Shown: positions 55,504 through 64,000 of the stretch, one piece after another
Numbering within the stretch: position 1 is the first letter of the stretch
Layout of the letters: each line of letters opens with the position of its first letter
NCBI GenBank assembly: GCA_030077755.1
Contig: JAQJZZ010000017.1
Coordinates: 620,001-684,000, forward strand
Source of the DNA: Filosporella fistucella
Lineage: Eukaryota > Ascomycota > Leotiomycetes > Helotiales
Direction: 5' to 3'
DNA: 64,000 bases
Position numbers and translations under genes: made by a program
The notes under the pieces: generated by a model
Told to the model about the DNA's origin: nothing
What the model saw: only the letters and a program-made list of their open reading frames with translations
The model's database searches: none

Positions 55504-58369
55504 CTAACATTGGCAATCGAATCGGAGTCTCTCAGGATTACAACGAGCCAGGATGTGACAATGGCAAGATCTTTTTCGAGTAAGCAGACAGGGTGATTTG
55601 AGTTCCTGAGAGAGAGAGGAGAAAAATTGCGGTGCTGCGCTGAGGTGCGGAGTGTCGATGATCCGAGAACGCTACGAGGGCGAGACTCTGGAAGACTGAA
55701 ACTCCTTGAGCCAAGACGATGGAATCGCAAATACCGTATGCAGGAACCAAGCGGGGAATTGGCGTTGTTGGGGAAGTGTTTTGGAAGGAGTGAGGGTATC
55801 TAGAGACTTCTCAAGCAAGTAGATGGAATTCTAGAAGTAAACACAATGATGATGATCCACGGATTGGAGTTGTGGTGGTCGTATCGAGTTGAAGAGTTGG
55901 TCTCGGCTTTACTTGCTTGCCACATTCGGCACACCTTGATTCTTAGCGTTGCAGGCAAGCGAATGTGGAGGTTTGAGCAACTTCACACGGCTGCACAAGA
56001 TTTCTCTTTCAGAAGATTGAGTACAATGTGTTACTTGAGATGGGAGAGTATTTTTTTTTTTGTTGAGAGTACGAGTGAGGTTGAGAGAGGAAGTGAGTAA
56101 GGAAGTTTGTAAGTAATTCTGAATATGCAAGTATGCAAGTATATACCGTCCGATATCCCATATCATATCCCCTCCCCCCTCCATCACATCATACCTTATT
56201 TTATTACGGGACATGGACACCATCAAGTCTGGATCTCTGGGATTATTCGCCGATTGACACAAGTCTCCAAGGTTTGGAGTACAGGGGCATTAAGATGGTT
56301 GACTCTGTAGCCTACTTTACAAGACAGTAAAAGTGACCTACAGGACAGGGCTTCGGCTCACAAGGGATGGGAGCTTTTCCGGGTGTGGGAGTTCATTATC
56401 CTGGTGAACTCGTCAGAGGCGTTCTAAATCAAGCCTCTTTTCGTGCCAGCCGTGCACTATCGTCCATTCCGGCGCCAATTTATTTTTCTTTCTATAGAAT
56501 GGTCCAGATTGCCCAATCTAGATATAGATTACCCTCCAGGATATAGATTGACGTTTAATAGATCTTTGCCTCTTGGGTCAGGAACAGTAATTTTATTAGC
56601 CAGTCGTAAATTGGAGAACTCTGCGATTAGATTGTACTTGTCCAGATTTCATCAAGCTGCGAATATAAATATAAACTCACAGCTCTTCATTACCCACCTC
56701 CAGTCGCATCACTCCCGTTACAAAATCATACTTGCCGAATGATGCAGCCCTCAAAAACCTCAGAACTCAATTGTACACTATTGGATAGGAACCATGAAAG
56801 AAAAAGCTTGACCGGGGACGATCTATTCTGGATTGCGATTTCTGGACTGCTGTGTTCCCACTTCCAGCACAGCCACGGTTGGTCAAACAGGGCACTGTCC
56901 GCCGTGTGAGAGACTTCGGATGGGCATGTTTCCGAGCGCAGAGGGATCGATTTTGAGCTTACCGATCAAGTAGCCATTCCATTTGACAGTTGAGACGGCA
57001 AGCAGCAGATGTGGTGTCTGGGAAAAAGAAAGGGAAAATGCTGCAAGCCTTTGCTGTGCGAGGACGAGAAAGGTGAAAAGGGGAAGAAAGGTAATGGTAT
57101 GGAGTACCACGGGAGAGAGCCGTTAGGTTGAAGTCGAGTACATGTAAGTAGGTAACCTTACACAAGTACCAATGCTTTGCAGTGCAGTGAGCTCGAGCTA
57201 TGCAACATGGCGACCAGTGCCTTCAAAGTATAGCTACGGAGAGTACTGTGCAGAGGGTAGTGCATGTAAAGTACAGTATATGTGAAGGATAATATGCAGA
57301 TATGCAGCCCTTCAAGGCTCAAGACCCAAAGCTCAAAGCTCAGCGCTATCTCAAGCACATACTGCACTAACTGAAATAATTCGTTACGTGCCGAAACCTC
57401 ACAAGAACCCCGGAGTCTATGCTGGCTATTGATGCCGGTTTTTGAAGCTGCAGCAGGAGTTTGGCTCTTGCAGTTGCCGTTGCATTTAACCCCGAACATG
57501 CCTCCTGCTCCAAGTCCAACCTCCTGCCTTGTCTCTGTCTCCAACATCGATTCGTCAAAGCTCCTGGTCTTTCAGGGGTCGACCGCACTTCTGTCATGCC
57601 AATGCCATGCAGTTCGCAGCGGAGAATTCGAGAAGGATTACGACGAACGGCAAATACACACGGAATTGACCCATCTCATCAATACCTTCCTTTCCCTTCT
57701 CCGGGCTGGCCTGGGCTGGTCTTCCCTTCCAATGACCTTGGATTTGAGGTCCCAATTACTACCTCACATCGACCCTCACATCTCACAATCTCGTCCATCT
57801 CCCGCTCACAATACCACCTTAACCACACTATCTTAATCTTGGGTAACCATCACGTGTGGAGGCTACATTTAGAGCATGGCAGGATTGATGATTGCAGTCG
57901 TGAGGTTGCATTATTGGAGGTTGAAGGAACAATAAGGTAATTTTAGGTACAGCTGCAATAATTATACCCGTATGCTTATGCAACAACATCTAAATATCCA
58001 CCCGTGTTTCGAGTATGAATATAGAATTTTATCTGCAGTCATTTCTCTGAATAGCATTTTACCATCAATCGTTGCATGGAGGATCAATCCATTACACGCT
58101 GCTGCCTTCTCTTCAAAACTAATTGTGGTGCCATTCACACTCGACAAGGCAATTATGACACAGCGGCTAACAACACAAACCCCAGGCTGGCAGACACTCA
58201 AGCGCATCGCAAATACCCGTCCATCATCCAGCATCCAACATCCAATACACACCACCTCACCGCGTACATCATATCGCATCCCATGAATCCTCCTCCTGCA
58301 AACGTTCTTCCTCCCGATAATCCTCCGATCGAATACCAGCTCATCCCGCGCTGAAGAACAGAAAACACC
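55504..58369. other. Divergent intergenic, 2.9 kb
   Basis: Upstream regions of the Zn2Cys6 gene (minus) and ASA1 (plus). Long regulatory regions upstream of Zn2Cys6 genes are common and may hold leader exons; the missing start codon of that gene probably lies here. A T run is present near 56050-56060. Frames 56443-56742, 57158-57547 and 57429-57940 overlap one another and have no domain features. Confidence 0.45.
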
Positions 58370-60035
58370 ATGTCTTTGCCGCCCGCTCAACCTGCTTACA
58401 TCCTGCGCGGTCATGCTTCTCAAATTCACTCGACCGTCTTTATACGCAAGAATAGTCGTCTCGTGACTGGCGATGCAGAGGGCTGGATCGTTAGCTGGAG
58501 TTTGGCTACGAAAAGACCTGTAGCTGTGTGGAGAGCTCATGTGGGGACTATATTGGGAATAGATGCTTGGAGCGAGGAGAAAATTATCACGTGAGTCTCC
58601 TATTGCAGGTTTTTCCCGTTCATTTACAGATATACAATAACTCTATTGTACTCCACCAAATTTCCTACTTCTATTTCTATAATCCATCTATCTCAATCCC
58701 AAAAACTGGCAAGTGCCGCCCTCTCTGCCGTTATCCATTTCCAGAGACGAAGTGCATTCAGCATTGACATTCTCTCTGCACGCCCTCTTATCTCAACTTC
58801 TCCACAAGGATGCCATCTAACACTCCAAAAGCCACGGCAAAGATGACAAACTGATAGTCTGGAAATTGTCTGCTGAAGATGAGTCTTCAATGAGCACAGT
58901 CCTTCCAGTTGACACCCCACCCTCTCCCCGCAAGCAGCCATGGCTCCTCCACGTCCTCCCCGTAAACACAATGAACTTCTGCTCATTCGCTCGGTCAGAA
59001 TGTCGGTCTGACTCTACTTCTTCTGCTGGAGACTCTGCATCCAGCGGCTCTACCGCACAGACAGAAGAGAATGAGAATCTCCTGATAGCAGTACCCAATC
59101 TCGTAACCTCAGAAACGGTTCGACTCCCTTCTATCCGGGGACTTGCTTAAGCACATTCCCTCAATACCTCAGAAAAGATCTAACAACAGCAATAGATCGA
59201 CATTTTCCACCTCCCCTCCGAAAAACGGCTGTACACCTTACCACCCAACACCCTTTTCAAAGGCGGCATGATAATGGCGATATCTCTTTTCTACCACCAT
59301 TCCACCACCAACAACAATCCTTTACTCACACTCCTCACCGGTTTCGAAAGTGGACATACGAGCGTATGTGTTCTTAACCCGGGGACGAACAAGTGGATTA
59401 CGACGTACCTCTCACAGCCACATACTCAACCTATTCTTTCTCTTGCTGTACCGCATGAGAAGGGAAAGGACTTCTATCTTACTAGTTCGGCTGATGCAAC
59501 GATTGGGAAACATCCTATCCCCCTTCCTTCTCCTGCCTCCCTAACCTCTATTCCTCCTCATACCTCCACATCCAATACCCACTCCCCCTTCCCACGTCCC
59601 ACCCCTCACCAACCCGAAACCACACCCCTAAAACTGCACCCATCGAAACATGCCGGTCAACAAAGCCTAGTAATAAGAAATGATAACAAGATCTTTGCGA
59701 CAGCAGGCTGGGATAATAGAGTAAGAGTGTATGCCGTGAAGAGTATGCGCGAGCTAGCAGTGTTGAAATGGCATAAGGAGGGTGTGTATGCTGTTGCGTT
59801 CGCGGATGTGGTTGAAGAGCAGGTAGATAGAGCAGAGGGAGGGAAAGAAGGGAAGGATGATATAGAGGATATTGAGGAGGCAGGGGTAGGAAAGGAAGGA
59901 GACAACAACAAGGTACTAAGGAAAGCAGAGGGGACAACAACAGTAAAGCAACAGCGTCTCCAAAAAGCTACATCAACGCACTGGTTAGCGGCTGGTAGTA
60001 AAGATGGGAAAGTGAGTTTATGGGATATCTATTAG
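58370..60035 (+). CDS. ASA1: ASTRA-complex WD40 protein Asa1
   Basis: Model: join(58370-58590, 58832-59117, 59196-60035), 448 aa. It begins [18 protein letters not shown], then [16 protein letters not shown], the first WD repeat. [14 protein letters not shown] is built across the first intron; [20 protein letters not shown] across the second. Later repeats follow ([68 protein letters not shown]). This is the Asa1 pattern: a subunit of the ASTRA chromatin/TTT-linked complex in yeast, related to GNB1L of animals. It has a Pro-rich insert and an acidic linker near the C-terminus. The first intron is 241 nt, long for this window, with a CTAAC branch and AAAAG acceptor. The second has a weak GTTCGA donor but phases agree. 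Confidence 0.85.
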
Positions 60036-61010
60036 TTTTCCGCTCTCTTCCCATCACTTATCAACTAAGCATAAAATAAGAATAAAAACAAATCAATTAA
60101 AGAATCCCACCTCATCGAAGAGCATGCTTAGACACATAGATATTATAGTGCCTTCCATCCTAATTTCTTCCGAGCTGCCTATATCACAGCCTCAAAACAT
60201 TACCCCACAACTCACCAACCCCAAACCCTCTCCCTTTCCTGAATTACCCTTTGCTCTCCCCATTACCTTACACTGCCTTCCAATCTTCAATATCAGGAAC
60301 TATTTACATTCTTCTCTCTTATACCTTCAAAGCCCCCCGGTTCCGTGCCACTGCGGCGATTAAGGCACATAATGAAAGGAAGGAGCGAATTCGATGCGTT
60401 TGCAGCTATTGTGTGTCAATTTCTTATTCACTTTTCAAGAACTTATGTTTTTATAGTATTCATTGTCTCTTAAATTCGACAGGGTTGGTTTCCACTGGGT
60501 TCCTTCTCCTGACTTGTCGCTTTGACACACCGTGAAAGGTTTAGATTTCTCCCTGTGTATTTTGAGGATTCTTTGCGGCTGTTGGGGGCTTGGATAGATG
60601 TGTGTTTCAATCCCCTCTGTTTAGGTTTATCACTTTCTTTGGTTTGATGTCTGTTGTATGTGTATTTTCAATGGCAGAGTATCTATATCTACACTATTTC
60701 CTCTCTCTTCATCCTCCTGCTCACTTTTTACACAAATTCACTTCCAATTCCACTTTCAAACCACCAGCTTTCTCTGCCACCTCTATCCTATCCGCAGCAC
60801 AGGCTTCAACGTCTCCTTAGATTTCAATACCCACCTAGAAATCTTGAGTATTATCACTATCTCAGCTCGGTCCGTCCTCACCCTAATATCATGAATCCTG
60901 TGTTATTCCCACTCCCTCTTCCAACACCTTCCCGCACTCAGGAGACCTTTCCTCAACCGCAAGGCTATCATGTACCCACCCCATATATAGTCTATGGATG
61001 TTCTAACCTC
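60036..61010. other. Convergent intergenic, 1 kb
   Basis: Spacer between the convergent ASA1 and NLR genes. Several C/T-rich blocks (60180-60340 and 60690-60800) produce open frames with low-complexity translations. No gene is supported. Confidence 0.45.
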
Positions 61011-64000
61011 TCACATAAACTCGGCGGCAGCCCGACGGCTCATCGATCTCTCCCTCATATTCAGATACCTCTCGATACACTGCCCAAAGTACCTATCTAG
61101 TCTGGAAAGCTTCGCACTTGCCTCTGTTGACTCTTGACTGATCAACGCTACAAAGAGGTGATAGACATTCGAATCAAAAGAGGCCGAAGGCCCTTGATAT
61201 GGAAAATAGCAATATAGCATCAGCCGCAACCCAAGTGCAACCCAGCATGCATCTTCCGATTTTTTGATCTTCCCACACTCGAAGTATGCTCTCCCTAAGT
61301 GGTTGTAAATCACACTCCAATCCTCTACCTCGCAGCGCAGAACATCAAGTCGCTTGGAATCGGCCACCTGAGAAACTTTGGCGGCGTTATGCATTCTATC
61401 AACAATGAAGCGAAGGTTTGTTTGATGATTTATGTAAGCCTCTACTAGTGGCACAATGAGTATCCATTTTCTCTCCATTCGGAGGCTGTCGACTCGTTCG
61501 CGCCATATTCTTGGTCTGCCACCTGTCCACGAAGTAGGCAATGGCAGAGCTGAACCATCGAATGAGTTGGCGAGATCGTTGGAGATCATGTCATGAATTG
61601 CTGTAGCTTGATCGTGACTGTCACTGGCGACCTTGTATCTAGACATCAATATGTCAGGCAACACCAATCTGATGAGTGGGTGTCCAATCTCCATGGTTCT
61701 CAAGAACGGAATGATAAGATTGTCGAGGAGTGCTCTTGCCTCATTCTTACTTTCGTTTGTATCAAGATTCGCCAAACCATAGGCAGCTCCAACCGCGGCA
61801 GAGAATTTCTCTTTATCCCCTCGGAGATCTGGATTATCTTGCAAGGAGAAAGCGTCCATTACACTTCGGTATCGGCCGAGGGACTCTTGGATTGAACCTA
61901 CTTTCCAGAGACAGTCAGCTAGCCATAATGTTGATTGAAGAGATGGCGGCTCGAAGGAGTTGAAACAGTTTCGTGCTTCCTCGAGTGCTTCCAGATTTGA
62001 TATGGTATTCCTCCTAGCTTTTGCAAGCATAAGACGCTTTTCTGACAAGAGTGATTGGTCGTATCCACTGACTTGTTGTAGAGTTGAGACAGCATCTTGA
62101 ATGTACTTGATCGCTTTATCCATCCTTCTCATGGAGAACAATATCCTTCCAACCTGGTATAACAGCTCTGCAAATTTTACAACTGATAAATGGCTTTTAC
62201 GCGAGTATTCCCTCATGCGATTTGAAAAAGTATGCCCATTTACCTTGAGGGCATGACGTAAGGGCATCAATTCAGCCGAGCGAAATGCCCCTGATATGAG
62301 ACCAGGTATGAAACCTTCCCAACCATCATCAGAGCCCTGCTCAATCATAGCAAATCTGTCCAGCAGCTCTTCGACCAGCCAGTTAAGATACTTGTATCGT
62401 TCTTCCATTGGCAGTCTGCGGGATATCCAGCTGTAGACGACGGGATGTACCCAACATTCACGGGAAGTAATGAGAGAGTAATTTCTGAGAGGACCGAGTG
62501 CCAAAATGGAATCATGAGAAGGGTTGATGTGCTTATGATAAATGTCGCGGAGCAGGCTGCATGGGGAAGCTTGTGCTATTTGTCTTTCCTCCTTGTAAAA
62601 TAATTCTACGGCATCAACGATCGTTGGACCAGGCTCATCCTTGAAGGCAAAGTCGACCTCCGATAGAGATCTTGTACATGGAGATGATTCTGAATCAATG
62701 AATCCGAGTATGTCTAGCAGCATTGCGGGTTGCGATTTCGTCCCCGTAGACTCTGAGTATCCGGGCCCGGCTATTTTTTGGTACGAGATTTCCCATGTTA
62801 GTAGCACCGACTTTTGTTCTTTGTCAACCGTTGATACTGCACATTTGAAGATCTCGCTGTGCTCCTCCGTATGTTCATACAGAGAGATAAAGTCTTCTAT
62901 GAGGATTTGTTGCTCCCTCATGAAAGAGGTCGCCTGAACAATTGCCAGTGGAAGTCCTCCTAGCATCTTCAGAAAGTATCGACATCGCTCGTTACTCGCT
63001 TTGGAGATAAGCTCTGAGGGTAGGCACTTTTTGACCAGCTTGAACCCATCATCCAAGCTCATCTCTTGAACGCGAAGGCCATTTGTTGCAGGCACTATGT
63101 CACACTCAGCACCAACAAGCCGAGATTGCTGGGTGGTAATTAATATTCTTCCGTGAGGTGCGAAAGGGATATAGTTTATGAGCTTAAAACTTGTTCCCGT
63201 ACTGGCACCGGGTTCGCCCATGAGAAGATCCCAATCATCCGCGTTATCTAGCACCAATATCCAGGGGCCAGTATCAATACCTATCAGTCGTTTGTGGACA
63301 TATTCGAAGATTTGATTTTGATTGGAGTGTTCGAATTGCGATTCTAGTTTTCGAGCAATGGCAAGATAACCTGCTGCCACATTTTCAAAGGTATTGGCCT
63401 TCACCCAGAACACGGAAAATCGATTGCCATGGCGTCGAGCATATTCATACGCAATCTGGCTTTTTCTGCAGGCAATTATCGCAGTCAGAAGTTTTGTTTG
63501 TCTACCTAATGGCGAGTATGTCCGAAGAAGAGATGATTCTCACCCAATTGCTGATAACCCGTACAAACAAACACTCTTGCGTTCCTGCGAAGGTGCCTCA
63601 AAAGTTTCTTCTATGCTCCTGAGCTCCGCTTCCCTCCCCGAGAATCTCAAATTGGAGCTTGATGTATCAGAGTATTTCGGCAAAGTAGATAGATATCTCC
63701 CCCCTTTAGTGGGTTGGCTATTGACTGATATAACAGGACATGTTAGCCATGATGCGCTTTCCAGTAAATGAATATGGAGAAGCAAATGTAGATCAAGTAC
63801 CTACGAGTCGTTTCATGAATTTGAAGACTCCGAGCGCAGCTCTCCACTTCGTCGCTCACGTTCTGGCGATTTAGATAAGCATCGGTGAAAGCATCAATGT
63901 CATCCAATTTTCCCCATTCATCCAGTGCTACTGCGTCAATGCGTCGATCAACATCGAAGCGATGATAAACCCCACTCTTTGCGAGGTCATTTCCTTTCGG
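61011..64000 (-). CDS. Patatin-NB-ARC-TPR type NLR protein (5' part beyond window edge)
   Basis: Model: complement(join(61011-63465, 63544-63724, 63805->64000)). At the right edge, YHRFDVDRRIDAVALDEWGK followed by a DAYLNRQNVSDEVESC stretch resembles the tail of patatin-like phospholipase domains in fungal NLRs. A linker leads to FSGREAEL, then the P-loop GLSAIGKS (Walker A), assembled exactly across the 78-nt intron at 63466-63543. NB-ARC features follow: WILVLDNADDWDLL (Walker B), GRILITTQQS (RNBS-B-like) and LGGLPLAIVQATSFM (GLPL). A YSLITSRECWVHPVVYSWIS segment (winged-helix/MHD-like, with HP in place of HD) precedes about 450 residues of helical, TPR-like repeats (YQVGRILFSMRRMDKAIKYI; DWSVIYNHLGRAYFECGKIK). 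Such proteins are STAND regulators of non-self recognition and cell death. The patatin call rests on about 60 residues and is likely, not certain. Confidence 0.82.

Noticed and set aside
57158..57940. Overlapping 129-160 codon frames on both strands upstream of ASA1
   Set aside because: They overlap each other, show no domain and lie in a region expected to be regulatory for the Zn2Cys6 gene and ASA1.

Overview
This 64-kb window comes from the nuclear genome of a filamentous ascomycete (Pezizomycotina). The genes are split by short GT-AG introns, mostly 43-80 nt with CTAAC-like branch points. The proteins include fungal-only families: a Zn2Cys6/fungal_trans regulator, DUF1774, a fungal M28E aminopeptidase, a HeLo domain and a patatin-type NLR. 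The protein sequences look most like those of Leotiomycetes (Helotiales), but that placement is inference. There is no sign of prokaryotic or organellar DNA. I found no rRNA, tRNA or CRISPR array, and no intact transposon.

Layout. 0-15.7 kb: the 3' end of a CECR5/HDHD5-type HAD phosphatase, a secreted cysteine-rich single-pass wall-sensor-like protein, an R3H protein, a leucine aminopeptidase, a DUF1774 membrane protein, a mitochondrial-type phosphopantetheinyl transferase, a Ser/Thr-rich surface protein whose frame changes midway, and a PQ-loop membrane protein. 15.7-19.7 kb: a mostly empty stretch with a cluster of inverted repeats and one F-box gene. 19.7-30.8 kb: dense housekeeping, with a WRAP53/Swt21-like WD protein, a large XPF-fold protein resembling the meiotic factor Zip2/SHOC1, a TauD dioxygenase, an FG nucleoporin and Fip1. 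The last two are a divergent pair sharing about 210 bp. 30.8-36.9 kb: a gene-poor stretch with degenerate repeats. 36.9-49.3 kb: an unrecognised nuclear-looking protein, XAP5/FAM50, a small membrane protein, a TTC1-like TPR protein, a HAD hydrolase, a GNPAT/PlsB-type acyltransferase ending in a PTS1-like tripeptide, and the RNase P/MRP subunit Pop4. 49.3-64 kb: a perfect 49-bp tandem duplication, a broken HeLo-ClpB chimera, a Zn2Cys6 regulator, the WD protein Asa1, and the large 3' part of a patatin-NB-ARC-repeat NLR that runs off the right edge.

Most genes serve general functions: nuclear pore, 3'-end processing, RNase P, splicing/snRNP, ASTRA complex, lipid synthesis. The most unusual content is the pair of allorecognition or cell-death loci in the last 14 kb. 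One is a HeLo domain joined in frame, across stop codons, to the C-terminal part of a ClpB/Hsp104-type disaggregase. The other is the patatin NLR. Splice junctions were placed by eye from reading frame, GT-AG signals and family continuity; none has transcript support.
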